This document shows positions 51,053 through 60,054 of a DNA stretch of 64,000 bases, piece by piece (the first letter of the stretch is position 1; every line of letters starts with the position of its first letter). The position numbers and the translations under genes were made by a program. This stretch comes from Paraeggerthella hominis. Its GTDB lineage: Bacteria; Actinomycetota; Coriobacteriia; Coriobacteriales; Eggerthellaceae. The notes below the pieces were generated by a model. The model had not been told where the DNA came from and did no database searches. It saw only the letters and a program-made list of their open reading frames with translations. The stretch covers positions 310,001 through 374,000 of the forward strand of contig NZ_JAJNOQ010000002.1 in NCBI RefSeq assembly GCF_021044775.1. Reading direction: 5' to 3'.

Positions 51053-53728
51053 ATGTCGGCTGTGAACAGGGGGAAGGGAGAGCGCCGCGCAATTGCGACG
51101 GCTGTCTCTGTTGCGGCCGTCCTCCTTGTGATCGTGGCCGTGTTCAGCCTGACCGCGTTCATCGATCAGAAGCTCAACGAAAGCGCCGAGCAGCAAGTGG
51201 TCACCTTCACCGAGCAGGCTGCGGGAAACGTGTCCGATCGCGCGGTCATGATGGAGGACGCGATCGGCGCGTTTACCGTGCAGTCGTCCGATCCGCAGGC
51301 TCTTCTTCCGGCTCTTTCGGCGTTGCAGGAGCGCTTGGGCTTGGCGGGCGCCGCCTTCGCGGGCATGGACGGCACGGGCGTGGAAAGCGACGGCTCGCCG
51401 TTCAGCGTCGATCAGATCGAAGGGCCTGAAACGGCCTTGTCCCAGGGCGACCCGTCGTATTCCGGAACCTTCACAACCCAGGACGGCGTTCGCGTGCGCA
51501 CGGTGCAGCGCCCGCTGTACATCGACGGCCAGCAGGTGGGCGCGCTGTATGCGCAGATTCCATTGAGCCTGTTCGCCATGCCCGAGCATCTGGACATGTT
51601 CGACGGGCGCGGCTACTTTATTCTGTTCCAGGCCGACACGGGCGAGATCCTGGTTCCTCCCGCCGACAAAACCAAAACCGTTCTGCCTCCCGAGGCCAAT
51701 CTGTACGAGTTTCTGGATGAGGCTTCTCGGTACGAAGAGCCCCTGTCTCTTGCATCTCCGGAAAGTTTGAACAACGCTCTTTTGTCGCTTCAGGCTCGGC
51801 AGGGAAGCGACCTGGAGGGCCTGTTCAATATCGTGTACGACCGCTCAAGCGGTTTGGTTACCGCGCCGGTTGACGGCAAGGTCTCGTACGTGTGCGTCGC
51901 TCCGGTAAGCAAAGGCCCCTGGTACGTGTGCAGCGTGGTGCCGGTCGAAAACGTGCGCGCCGAAGCGGCGGTGGTCACCACCACGTTCCAGGCGGTGTTC
52001 GGAATTGTCATGGTGTGCCTTATCGTGGCGGGCTTCATGGTGTTCGCCGCGTATCGCCGCCGGGTGCGCGAGCGAAACGTTGCCATGATGGCCCAGCTGT
52101 ACCGCGCGCTTTCCGACAGCGTGGACCTTGCCGTTAACCTGTACCATCCCGAGGATCGCCAGGTTACGCCTATCGTGGCGAAATCGGCGGACATCATCGG
52201 CTACGCGCTGGACGATTTCCTGAAAAACGAGCGCTTGGCAAGCGAGATGGGGCTTTCCGAAAAAGGAGTCGATCTGTTCAGCCGAATCAGAAAAGGGCTG
52301 GTCGACGAATTCGAGCACGGCGAATTCTCGTTTCGCAGTACGCGCACAGGCTCTGCCCGCTGGGTTGCCTATTCGGTTCGGCCGCTGGTGTTCGAGGGCA
52401 AGCAGCAGGTGCTTATCGTTTTGCGGGACTCCACGCCCGACAAGCAGATTCAGCTGTCCATGAAGGATGCCATGAATGCTGCAGAAGCCGCCAACCAGGC
52501 AAAATCTGATTTTCTTTCGCGCATGTCGCATGAGATTCGCACGCCTATGAACGTGATTATCGGCATGCTCCAGATTGCGCGCGGCAACGTGGACGATCCC
52601 GAGAAAATGCGCGTGAACCTTGCCAAGATCGGTACGGCGTCGGATCATTTGCTGGGCTTGATCAACGACGTTCTGGACCTTTCGAAGATCGAGAACGGGA
52701 AGATGACCCTTGCCAGCGATCCCTTCCGTCTAGCCGACCTGCTCGATCATGTGGAGGAAGTTATTCGCCCGCAGTGCGAGCAGCGCAGCCAGGAGCTTGC
52801 GGTGCGCGGGCCTGCTTGTGCGGACGCCGTGTACGTGGGCGACACGGTGCGTTTGAAGCAACTCCTGATCAACCTTTTGTCGAACTCCGTCAAGTACACG
52901 CCCGAGGGCGGCCACGTGAAGCTTGAAACGAACGCCGCCGCTGCTCCGGTCATGGGGTATCGTCAGGTGGTGTTCGTGGTGTCTGATGACGGCATCGGCA
53001 TGTCGGAAGAATTCGTCGAGCGCATGTTCGAGCCGTTCGTCATGGAGGGCCGTTCGCACGAGCAGGGCACGGGGCTGGGCATGTCCATCGTCAAGAATGT
53101 CGTAACCATGATGGGCGGATCGATCGAGGTTGACTCCGCTATAGGGAAGGGCACGACATTCACGGTTACGTTGAGTTTGCGAATCGCGTTCGAGGCCGAG
53201 CTCAAGTCGTTTGAAGACGACGCGCGTGACCGTGGCTCTAACGGGCCTTCGACCCCTCGCAGCGATGCTCCCGACGAAAAGGGGTCGCTTTCCCTTGCGA
53301 CGCTTTCCGCCCCTCGCGCCATCGAGCGCAGCGAGCTCGAAGGGCTGCGCGTGCTGATTGCCGAAGACAACGATCTGAATGCGGAAATCGCTTGCGAGCT
53401 TTTGGCGGCAGAGGGTCTTTCTATCGAACGCGCACGGGACGGCGAGGAGGCATGTGCCCTGTTCGAGGCGTCTGACGTGGGGCATTACGACGTGGTGCTC
53501 ATGGATGTGCAGATGCCCAAGATGAACGGCTACGATGCCACACGTTGCATCCGTGCCCTTGATCGCGAGGACGCGCGTACCGTGGCTATTGTGGCTATGT
53601 CGGCGAATGCGTTTTCCGAGGACGTGAACGCGTCGCTTGCCAGCGGCATGGACGCGCACCTTTCCAAGCCCATCGAGGTTCGCCGCGTTCTGTCTACCAT
53701 CGTGGAGTACACGCGCAAGCGCCGCTAG
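51053..53728 (+). CDS. Hybrid sensor histidine kinase/response regulator
   Basis: An 891-residue membrane sensor. Membrane helices at about 15-37 and 310-333 flank an extracytoplasmic sensor domain of some 270 residues that may be CACHE-like. A PAS-like segment (about 345-460) follows, then HisKA with His493 in MSHEIRTPMN, an HATPase domain (NLLSNSVKYTP, DDGIGM, GTGLGMSIVKN), a linker, and a receiver domain with LIAEDND and the phospho-acceptor Asp818 in VLMDVQMP. No separate output regulator is adjacent, so a phosphotransfer partner must lie elsewhere. The start at 51053 follows AAGAAGGG; a TATACT box lies near 50972. Confidence 0.92.
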   Translation: MSAVNRGKGERRAIATAVSVAAVLLVIVAVFSLTAFIDQKLNESAEQQVVTFTEQAAGNVSDRAVMMEDAIGAFTVQSSDPQALLPALSALQERLGLAGAAFAGMDGTGVESDGSPFSVDQIEGPETALSQGDPSYSGTFTTQDGVRVRTVQRPLYIDGQQVGALYAQIPLSLFAMPEHLDMFDGRGYFILFQADTGEILVPPADKTKTVLPPEANLYEFLDEASRYEEPLSLASPESLNNALLSLQARQGSDLEGLFNIVYDRSSGLVTAPVDGKVSYVCVAPVSKGPWYVCSVVPVENVRAEAAVVTTTFQAVFGIVMVCLIVAGFMVFAAYRRRVRERNVAMMAQLYRALSDSVDLAVNLYHPEDRQVTPIVAKSADIIGYALDDFLKNERLASEMGLSEKGVDLFSRIRKGLVDEFEHGEFSFRSTRTGSARWVAYSVRPLVFEGKQQVLIVLRDSTPDKQIQLSMKDAMNAAEAANQAKSDFLSRMSHEIRTPMNVIIGMLQIARGNVDDPEKMRVNLAKIGTASDHLLGLINDVLDLSKIENGKMTLASDPFRLADLLDHVEEVIRPQCEQRSQELAVRGPACADAVYVGDTVRLKQLLINLLSNSVKYTPEGGHVKLETNAAAAPVMGYRQVVFVVSDDGIGMSEEFVERMFEPFVMEGRSHEQGTGLGMSIVKNVVTMMGGSIEVDSAIGKGTTFTVTLSLRIAFEAELKSFEDDARDRGSNGPSTPRSDAPDEKGSLSLATLSAPRAIERSELEGLRVLIAEDNDLNAEIACELLAAEGLSIERARDGEEACALFEASDVGHYDVVLMDVQMPKMNGYDATRCIRALDREDARTVAIVAMSANAFSEDVNASLASGMDAHLSKPIEVRRVLSTIVEYTRKRR

Positions 53729-53739
53729 TCCGCTTTTCC

Positions 53740-53912
53740 GCCGTGCGCCCCGGCGCGCCGCCGCGGGTGCCGTGCGCCCTGACGCGCTGCCGCGTGCTGC
53801 TGCGGTGCGCTGCCGCAGGTGTCGTGCGCCCCGGTGCGCTGCCGCGTGCTGCTGCGGGTGCCGTGCGCCCCGGTGCGCTGCCGCGGGTGTCGTGTGCCCC
53901 GGTGCGCTGCCG
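53740..53912. repeat. Tandem array of a 29-bp GC-rich unit
   Basis: Five units begin at 53740, 53769, 53821, 53860 and 53889, each close to GCCGTGCGCCCCGGTGCGCT plus GCCGCGGGT. The second and third carry an extra GTGCTGCTGC, and an incomplete unit lies at 53807-53820. Unit length is 29 bp without the insert. There are no unique spacers, so it is not a CRISPR array. Confidence 0.8.
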
Positions 53913-53940
53913 AAAAGAACGAGTTTTGCGGCGATTTTCC

Positions 53941-53968
53941 GCCTTCGAGAGGGTTTCTTCTCGAAGGC
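53941..53968 (+). terminator. Hairpin terminator downstream of the sensor kinase
   Basis: GCCTTCGAGA (53941-53950) pairs perfectly with TCTCGAAGGC (53959-53968), followed by GTTTTA. It lies 212 bp after the stop, beyond the repeat array. Confidence 0.7.
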
Positions 53969-54159
53969 GTTTTACATCGCACCAGGTCACAAAGCTGCTA
54001 GGGGCTTTTATCCTGGTTTGAGGACCAGCAAAACTCGCTCATTTTGACAGCGCGCCGGGGCGTGCGGTTTGCGGGCGCGTCCGGGTCGCGCGGGCATGCG
54101 GCCGGGTCGCTCGGGCAGGCAGCTCGCGGGCGCGTGCCAGGACGTCGGCGTGTGCGGCT

Positions 54160-54217
54160 CGCGGACATGCGGCCGGGTCGCGCAAGCACGCGGACATGCG
54201 GCCGGGTCGCGCAAGCC
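54160..54217. repeat. Two direct copies of a 29-bp sequence upstream of serS
   Basis: CGCGGACATGCGGCCGGGTC plus GCGCAAGC(A/C) occurs at 54160-54188 and 54189-54217, differing in the last base. A weaker related stretch (GCGGGCATGCGGCCGGGTCG) precedes it at 54089. The period of 29 bp equals that of the array 250 bp upstream, though the sequence differs. Confidence 0.8.
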
Positions 54218-54356
54218 CTCGGCGCACGGCTGGGAGATCGGGCATCCGGGCTCGAAGGCGGGCCGAACATGCCAACGGCGTGAAGGACCGGCAAGCTGCG
54301 CCGGGCGTGAGGTATACTGGTCCAATTATCGTATCCAACCAAGAAGGAGCGCTACC

Positions 54357-55646
54357 ATGCTCGACATCAAGTTTGTCCGCGACAACCAGGAAGCGGTCGC
54401 TGAAGCGATGAAGAACCGCAATGCTTCATGGGATGCGTCGCGCTTCTCTCAGCTTGACGAAACGCGCCGCGCGGCCATCGCGAAGGAAGAAGCGCTGCAG
54501 GCCGAGCGTAATGCCGCATCCAAATCTATCGGGGCCATGATGGCCGCAGGCCAGAAGGACGAGGCCGAAGCCGCGAAGGAGCGCGTACGCGCCATCAACG
54601 AAGAGATCGCCTCCATCGGCAAAGAGCGCGAAGCCGCCGACGCCGACCTGCGCGAGCTCATGATGCGCACGCCCAACATGCCGGCCGACTCCACGCCCGT
54701 AGGCCAGAGCGAAGACGACAACCCCGAGGTGCGCCGCTGGGGCACGCCTCGCGATTTCGCCGCTGAAGGCATCGAGGCGAAGCCGCACTGGGACCTTGGT
54801 CCTGAACTGGGAATCATCGACTTCGAGCGTGGCGTGAAGCTGGCCAAGAGCCGCTTCTACCTGCTGGGCGGCCTGGGTGCTCGCCTGGAGCGCTCGCTCA
54901 TCAACTTCATGGCCGACACGCATGCCAGCCGCGGTTACAAGGAATGGTGGTGCCCGGCTATGGCGAACGGCACCACGCTTACGGGCACGGGTCAGCTTCC
55001 GAAGTTTGAAGAGGACCTGTTCAAGACCACGAACGGCCTGTACCTCATCCCCACGGCCGAGGTGCAGCTGACCAACATCCATGCGGGCGAAGTGCTCGAC
55101 GCCGACCAGCTTCCCTTGCATTACTGCGCGTTCACGCCGTGCTTCCGCGAAGAGGCGGGCAGCGCGGGTCGCGATACGCGCGGAATCATTCGCGTGCATC
55201 AGTTCAGCAAGGTGGAAATGGTGAAGTTCGCGAAACCCGAGGAAAGCTTCGACGAGCTTGAGGGCATGGTTGCCGATGCCGAGCATATCCTGCAGAAGCT
55301 GGAACTGCCGTATCGCGTGATCAGCCTGTGCACGGGCGACATCGGCTTCTCCGCCGCCAAGACGTACGACCTTGAGGTGTGGCTGCCCAGCTACAACGGC
55401 TACAAAGAGATATCCTCCTGCTCGAACTGCGTCGACTTCCAGGCGCGCCGGGCGAACATCAAGTACCGCGATCCCGAGAACTTCAAGGGTGCGCGCTACC
55501 TGCACACGCTGAACGGTTCCGGCTTGGCAGTGGGTCGCACCATGGCCGCCATCATCGAGAACTATCAGCAGCCCGACGGCACCATCAAGGTTCCCGACGT
55601 GCTGGTTCCCTATATGGGCGGCGTTGAGGTCATTGCGCCGGAATAG
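54357..55646 (+). CDS. serS: Seryl-tRNA synthetase
   Basis: A 429-residue class II synthetase with an N-terminal coiled-coil arm (residues about 30-105) and a catalytic core: RFYLLGGLGARLERSLINFM, TGTGQLPKFEEDLF, YLIPTAEVQLTN (motif 2 region), CFREEAGSAGRDTRGIIRVH, and LHTLNGSGLAVGRTMAAIIE (motif 3). It charges tRNA-Ser. AAGAAGGAG precedes the start at 54357, and the TATACT -10 is at 54313-54318. No T-box leader is visible. Confidence 0.97.
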   Translation: MLDIKFVRDNQEAVAEAMKNRNASWDASRFSQLDETRRAAIAKEEALQAERNAASKSIGAMMAAGQKDEAEAAKERVRAINEEIASIGKEREAADADLRELMMRTPNMPADSTPVGQSEDDNPEVRRWGTPRDFAAEGIEAKPHWDLGPELGIIDFERGVKLAKSRFYLLGGLGARLERSLINFMADTHASRGYKEWWCPAMANGTTLTGTGQLPKFEEDLFKTTNGLYLIPTAEVQLTNIHAGEVLDADQLPLHYCAFTPCFREEAGSAGRDTRGIIRVHQFSKVEMVKFAKPEESFDELEGMVADAEHILQKLELPYRVISLCTGDIGFSAAKTYDLEVWLPSYNGYKEISSCSNCVDFQARRANIKYRDPENFKGARYLHTLNGSGLAVGRTMAAIIENYQQPDGTIKVPDVLVPYMGGVEVIAPE

Positions 55647-55680
55647 CAATTTCCAGGCGTTGTAGAGGAGTAACGCAAGC

Positions 55681-56994
55681 GTGGTAACGAAACGCAAGCG
55701 CACCGTTGAATCGAAGAAAAAGCCGGGAGATACCGGCAAGGTCGCGCGGGTTGAAGAACCCGCGCGCCGCGTTGCGCCGAAAAAAGTTGAGGCGGCGGAT
55801 GATCGATCCGCCAAAGAGCAGGCGCCGAAGACGCCGTCCGCCAAGAAACCCGCCGGCAAGGATGCGGCGGCCAAAACCCCTACGCCGCGCAAGCCGAAGC
55901 GCGTGAAGGGCAAGCCCTCGGTCAAGGCTGCCGGCAAGCCGGTTGCCAAGCCCGCCGCGAAATCCGTTTCGGCTCCGAAAGCCGCCCCGGTTTCGAAAGC
56001 TGCTCCGACGTCGGCTCCGACGTCGGATCCCGCAGCCTCTTCGTCGACGCCTGCGTCCGCCCACGATGCTCGGACTGCGGTGCCTGCCTCCAAGGAAGCC
56101 GGCCGTCCCGCGCAGGCATCGGCTTCCCAAAGCGTCCCCAAATCTGCCCCCAAGCCTGTGTACAAGTCCGGCGCACAGGCGTATGCCCAGCCGGGCGCCA
56201 AGCTTTCGAACGAAGGCGATCCCGCCGACGCTTCCGATCGGATTGGGAGTCAGCGCAAGAAGGCGAAGACGACGAAGTCGTTCAAGCTTCGCTGGCCGGC
56301 GGTTGCGGCGTTGTCTGTTTTGGCAGTATTGGTGCTGATCGTTGGCGTATTTTCGTGGGATCGATGGCTGCGTTACAACGATGCGGCCGAGTTTCAGGGC
56401 GAATGGCGTACGCCCGGCTCTACGGCGGTCGTCGTTATTGACGGCCAAACCATCAAGCTTACTCCCGATGTGTCGTACGCCTATACTTTGGATACGGGCG
56501 CCAAGACCATCTCGTTTACCTTCGGGAACATGCAGGGCGAGGGCCGCTATCGTTTTTCGCTCGATCGGTCCCAGCTGGTCATCACCGACGGAAAAGAGTA
56601 CACGTGGTTCTCCACGCTGATCGACGATATCGGTTGGATGTTTGATCAGGCGTTGCGCTCGTTGCAGGACCAGCCTGCCGAGAGTCCGACGCCAGGCGAA
56701 AACGTGACGGTGCTCGATCGTTTGTCGGGCGACGCTTCGGCTTCCCCGCGCGAAGGAGCTCCCGTTGCTTCGGGCGAAGACTCTGCTGCGAGCCAGGACG
56801 CAGATGCGAACGGAGGCGAGGGTGCATCCGGCGATGCGGACGCGCGCGCTGCCGAAGGAGCGGCATCCGCCGATGAGGCGGGCGCTGCCGAAGGAGCCCC
56901 TTCGGTCGAAGGCGCAAACTCGACCGGCACCTCGAGCCCGGTTGATCCTGAAACCGCTGCCCCTTCGCAGCTTTTCGATGTGCGCGATGTCTAG
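55681..56994 (+). CDS. Uncharacterised single-pass membrane protein with Lys/Ala/Pro-rich N-terminus
   Basis: A 437-residue protein of no recognised family. Residues 1-200 are a disordered Lys/Ala/Pro/Ser-rich cytoplasmic segment, one membrane helix lies at about 206-226, and the outside part begins with a small domain (AEFQGEWRTPGSTAVVVIDG, with VSYAYTLDTGAKTISFTFGN) that resembles the compact beta domains found behind such anchors. The last 110 residues are Ala/Glu/Gly/Ser-rich. The start is GTG 55681 after GAGGAG. It follows serS by 34 bp and overlaps the next gene by 8 bp. A role in the cell envelope is possible but unproved. Confidence 0.7.
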   Translation: MVTKRKRTVESKKKPGDTGKVARVEEPARRVAPKKVEAADDRSAKEQAPKTPSAKKPAGKDAAAKTPTPRKPKRVKGKPSVKAAGKPVAKPAAKSVSAPKAAPVSKAAPTSAPTSDPAASSSTPASAHDARTAVPASKEAGRPAQASASQSVPKSAPKPVYKSGAQAYAQPGAKLSNEGDPADASDRIGSQRKKAKTTKSFKLRWPAVAALSVLAVLVLIVGVFSWDRWLRYNDAAEFQGEWRTPGSTAVVVIDGQTIKLTPDVSYAYTLDTGAKTISFTFGNMQGEGRYRFSLDRSQLVITDGKEYTWFSTLIDDIGWMFDQALRSLQDQPAESPTPGENVTVLDRLSGDASASPREGAPVASGEDSAASQDADANGGEGASGDADARAAEGAASADEAGAAEGAPSVEGANSTGTSSPVDPETAAPSQLFDVRDV

Positions 56995-57481
56995 TTCTCG
57001 GATTCACTGCGGTCGCGATGCAGCGCCCCTGTCGTCTTCCGGCCCTTTTCGCGCTCCCAAGCTTTCCCTTGAGCGCTTGACCGTTCGGGCCGATCGCGTT
57101 GTATGCGACGTGCTGCTGGCGCCGGGATCGCCGCGTATGACCTCGCCGGCGCTCATGACTTGCGTGTGTCGGGCATACCCGAACCTTCCGCGTCATGCGT
57201 GCGTGAACGATGCGGGCGACACGTTCGCGGACGTCATGAACTGCACGTCGATCCCGCACCTTCTGGAGCATTTGGTCATCGACGAGCAGGCTCAGTCGGC
57301 TGCCGTCCAGAAGCCGTCCAATGCGTCGACCGACGTCGGGCCGGTGTTTGTCGGGACAACCGAGTGGACGGACGAATTCGCGGGCCGAGCGCGGATCGAA
57401 GTGAGCTTCACCGACGATTTGGTTGCTTTGCGGGCTTTTCGCGACGCGGCCCGTTTTCTGAACGAGACGGTGGTACCCTGA
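56987..57481 (+). CDS. Uncharacterised protein, 164 residues
   Basis: The stop is four bases before the aminotransferase start, and the start at 56987 overlaps the previous stop by 8 bp, so it belongs to the same operon. There is no clear ribosome-binding site; an ATG at 56978 is an alternative. Cys- and His-containing segments (CVCRAYPNLPRHACVND, NCTSIPHLLEHLVIDEQAQS) stand out; the second recalls the HLLEHL segment near the N-terminus of cyanophycin-synthetase-like proteins, but that is weak. No signal peptide or membrane helix. Function unknown. Confidence 0.55.
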   Translation: MSSSRIHCGRDAAPLSSSGPFRAPKLSLERLTVRADRVVCDVLLAPGSPRMTSPALMTCVCRAYPNLPRHACVNDAGDTFADVMNCTSIPHLLEHLVIDEQAQSAAVQKPSNASTDVGPVFVGTTEWTDEFAGRARIEVSFTDDLVALRAFRDAARFLNETVVP

Positions 57482-57485
57482 CCCC

Positions 57486-58772
57486 ATGACTACAGCTCAT
57501 CTGACATTTGACCAAACTGATGACAAGATAGCCGATCGCGTCAAGAAAATGCGATCGTCCGCCGTGCGCGACCTGTTCGCGGCTGCTACGCGCCCCGATG
57601 TCATCAGCCTGTCGGGCGGCATGCCCGATGTATCGCTGCTGCCCCAGGCTTCCATCAAGAAGGCCGTGCGCGCCGCATGCGATGACCAGCGCTCCGTTGC
57701 CTTGCAGTACGGCGCAACCGATGGTCGCAAAGAGACGAAGCAGGTGTTCTGCGATCTCATGCGCGATATAGGCGTGCGAGCCAAGCCTGAGAACATCCTG
57801 ATCACGTCCGGTGCGCAAGAGGCGCTTGACCTCATTTCCAAAGCGTTCATCAATCCGGGCGACATCATCTTGGCCGAAGGTCCCACGTACCTGGGCGCGC
57901 TTCAGGCGTTCAGCGCGTACGAGCCGGACGTTCGCTGCATCGCGTTCGACGAAGAAGGCATGCGCACGGATCTGCTGGAAGTCGAGCTGAAGCGTATCGG
58001 CAAGGGCAATCCGCGCCTCAAGTTCTGCTACACCATTCCCAATTTCCAGAACCCCGGCGGCGTGACCATGTCGGCCGTGCGCCGAAAGCGTTTGCTGGAA
58101 TTGGCCGACGAATACGGTTTCATGGTGGTCGAGGACGACCCGTACGGGCGCTTGCGCTATGACGGGGGCCACATGGTTCCGCTCAAGGCCATGGATGATC
58201 GCGTGGTGTACCTGGGAACCATTTCCAAGGTGTTCGCTCCGGGGTTGCGCACGGGATGGATCGTGGCGCCGCGGGACGTGCTGGCGAAAGTCAACCTGGT
58301 CAAGCAGGGGACCGACCTGTGCGGAAGCTCGTTCGATCAGGTGGTCGTAGAGCATTACTTCACCGATACCCCGTGGCAAAAAACGCTGCAGAAGTTCGTG
58401 CAGACGTACCATGTGCGTCGCGACGCGATGCTGTCTGCGCTTGAAGAGTATTTCCCGCCGGAGGCCTCGTGGACGCGTCCCGAAGGCGGCTTTTTCGTGT
58501 GGGTGACGCTTCCCGATTACTTCGATACCGGCAGCATGCTGAGCGAGGCGCTGGAAGCGGGCGTGACGTACGTGCCGGGAGACAGCTTCTTCCCGGGCGC
58601 GGTTGCGGGCAAGAATTCCATGCGCATCAACTTCAGCTTCGAAAGCCCCGAGAACATCGCGGAGGCTGTTCGCCGCTTGGCTCACGTGATCGAGGATCGT
58701 TTGGAGCTGTACCGTGCATTCCTGGAGGCCGGCGCCATCCAGGCTCCGTCTGCCAGCCAGCCGACGGACTGA
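57486..58772 (+). CDS. PLP-dependent aminotransferase, class I/II (LysN/MocR catalytic-domain type)
   Basis: A 428-residue fold-type I aminotransferase without the GntR domain of MocR regulators. LSGGMPDVSLLP, LQYGATDGRKE, ITSGAQEALDLISKA, IPNFQNPGGVTMS, VVEDDPYGRLRYDG and GTISKVFAPGLRTGWIVAP (with the PLP-binding Lys) are family motifs shared with 2-aminoadipate and aromatic aminotransferases. It moves amino groups between an amino acid and a 2-oxo acid; the preferred substrate is not known. It is followed by ddl 55 bp downstream. Confidence 0.92.
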   Translation: MTTAHLTFDQTDDKIADRVKKMRSSAVRDLFAAATRPDVISLSGGMPDVSLLPQASIKKAVRAACDDQRSVALQYGATDGRKETKQVFCDLMRDIGVRAKPENILITSGAQEALDLISKAFINPGDIILAEGPTYLGALQAFSAYEPDVRCIAFDEEGMRTDLLEVELKRIGKGNPRLKFCYTIPNFQNPGGVTMSAVRRKRLLELADEYGFMVVEDDPYGRLRYDGGHMVPLKAMDDRVVYLGTISKVFAPGLRTGWIVAPRDVLAKVNLVKQGTDLCGSSFDQVVVEHYFTDTPWQKTLQKFVQTYHVRRDAMLSALEEYFPPEASWTRPEGGFFVWVTLPDYFDTGSMLSEALEAGVTYVPGDSFFPGAVAGKNSMRINFSFESPENIAEAVRRLAHVIEDRLELYRAFLEAGAIQAPSASQPTD

Positions 58773-58827
58773 CGCCCTTGCAACGTTGGCGCACCAGTGA
58801 TTTTGAGAACCGATTGTAGGAGCAAAC

Positions 58828-59823
58828 ATGGGCCTGAAAGTAGCAGTTTTGATGGGCGGCGCTTCGTTCGAGCGCGAGTTTTCCCTGGCCAGCGGCAAGC
58901 ATGTGTGCGCAGCTCTTGAGGAAGCTGGCCACAAGGTGGTTCCTTTGGACACCACGTCCGACCTGGTTCCCACGCTTCGAAGCGAGCGCCCCGACGTATG
59001 CTACAGCGCGCTGCACGGAAAGCACGGCGAGGACGGTACCATTCAAAGCTTGCTCGAATTCGTGGGCATTCCCTTCGTGGGCTCCCCGGCTAGCGTGTGC
59101 CAGCGCACCTGGAACAAGGACTCGCTGCATTCGGAGATGGCCACGTATCGCGCCATCACCGGCGATGCTCCGGTTGCTTCATGGCCGCAGGGCCTTTACA
59201 TCGCTCGCGACGCATTCAAGAGCATGGGCGCTGCAACGGCGCTCGACCTGGTGGAAGACCGCGTGATCGGCGGCTATCCGGTGGCGGTCAAGCCTGCTCA
59301 CGGCGGGTCCGCCATGGGCGTGCATCGCGTGGATTCGGTGGATCAGCTGGGCGAGGCTATCTTGGACGCGCTGTCGTTTGACGAGGCTGTGGTCATCGAA
59401 CAGTGGGTCGAAGGCGTCGAGATGGCCGTGTCCGTGCTGGGCAACGGCTGGGATGCGTACGCCTTGCCGCCGGTCGAGATCGTTGCGAAGAGCGGCATGT
59501 TCGACACCGAAGCTCGCATGACTCCCGGCGCGGTCGAGTATTTCGCGCCTGTGCGCCCTGCCTCTCTTTCGCAGGACGAGGCGGAGGCTCATGCCATTCG
59601 TGCGGAAATAGAGCGTGCGGCCCTCGAGGTGTATCGGGCCTACAACGTGCGCGACCTTGCCCGCATCGACCTCATCTGGGACGGTGCTCAGGCGCGCGTA
59701 TTCGAAGTGAACGTGTCTCCGGGCATGGCGGAGTCGTCCTTGTTCCCCGCCTCGTGCGCCGCAGCAGGGCTTTCGCTTCCGGCTGTGCTTGACGAGCTGG
59801 TCAACAACGCGCTTGCTCGATAG
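58828..59823 (+). CDS. ddl: D-alanine--D-alanine ligase
   Basis: A 331-residue ATP-grasp enzyme. VAVLMGGASFEREFSLASG, ALHGKHGEDGTIQSLLEF, PVAVKPAHGGSAMGV, IEQWVEGVEMAVSVLG and FEVNVSPGMAESSLFP are the Ddl motifs. It makes D-Ala-D-Ala for peptidoglycan precursors. The usual YSTKY tract near the middle is replaced by FDTEARMTPGAVEYFAP, a variant seen in some actinobacteria. TAGGAGC precedes the start at 58828. Confidence 0.93.
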   Translation: MGLKVAVLMGGASFEREFSLASGKHVCAALEEAGHKVVPLDTTSDLVPTLRSERPDVCYSALHGKHGEDGTIQSLLEFVGIPFVGSPASVCQRTWNKDSLHSEMATYRAITGDAPVASWPQGLYIARDAFKSMGAATALDLVEDRVIGGYPVAVKPAHGGSAMGVHRVDSVDQLGEAILDALSFDEAVVIEQWVEGVEMAVSVLGNGWDAYALPPVEIVAKSGMFDTEARMTPGAVEYFAPVRPASLSQDEAEAHAIRAEIERAALEVYRAYNVRDLARIDLIWDGAQARVFEVNVSPGMAESSLFPASCAAAGLSLPAVLDELVNNALAR

Positions 59824-59876
59824 CGCGGAACAGGGTAGGCAAGCAAGACGACGGAGCGTTTTTCTACAGTTCAGCC

Positions 59877-59905
59877 AAAAGGGGAGTCCGGGTGGCTTCC
59901 CTTTT
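59877..59905 (+). terminator. Rho-independent terminator after ddl
   Basis: AAAAGGGGAG (59877-59886) pairs with CTTCCCTTTT (59896-59905) with one G-T wobble, followed by a T. It lies 53 bp after the ddl stop. Confidence 0.85.
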
Positions 59906-60054
59906 TCGTTTCGCCAGCCTGCTCTTTTGCTGCATCCGCCTTCGCCACTCAACAAACCGGCAACCGAATAATAGAGCGCTGATGTTTTCCTATCCGGGCG
60001 GGTAAGGGTGCGCCTATAATAGTTGCACAGACAAACGTCCAAAAGGAGGCCGTT

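Larger units (their letters stand above)
53729..54356. other. 628-bp gene-free, repeat-rich gap between the sensor kinase and serS
   Basis: No gene is supported. It contains a 29-bp tandem repeat array (53740-53912), a likely sensor-kinase terminator (53941-53968), a separate inverted pair CGAGTTTTGC/GCAAAACTCG (53920-53929/54028-54037), a second 29-bp repeat (54160-54217), and the serS promoter (TATACT at 54313-54318). Several frames stay open because of the GC content but show no starts or recognisable proteins. Confidence 0.6.

Noticed and set aside
53740..53912. Possible CRISPR array
   Set aside because: The units are contiguous, two contain a 10-bp insertion, and there are no unique spacers or cas genes.
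53917..54037. Second mobile palindrome like the one at 25757
   Set aside because: The inverted arms are only 10 bp (CGAGTTTTGC) and share no sequence with the longer element.
53969..54356. T-box leader before serS
   Set aside because: No T-box sequence (TGGNACCGCG-like) or specifier stem is visible; the region is repeats and a plain promoter.
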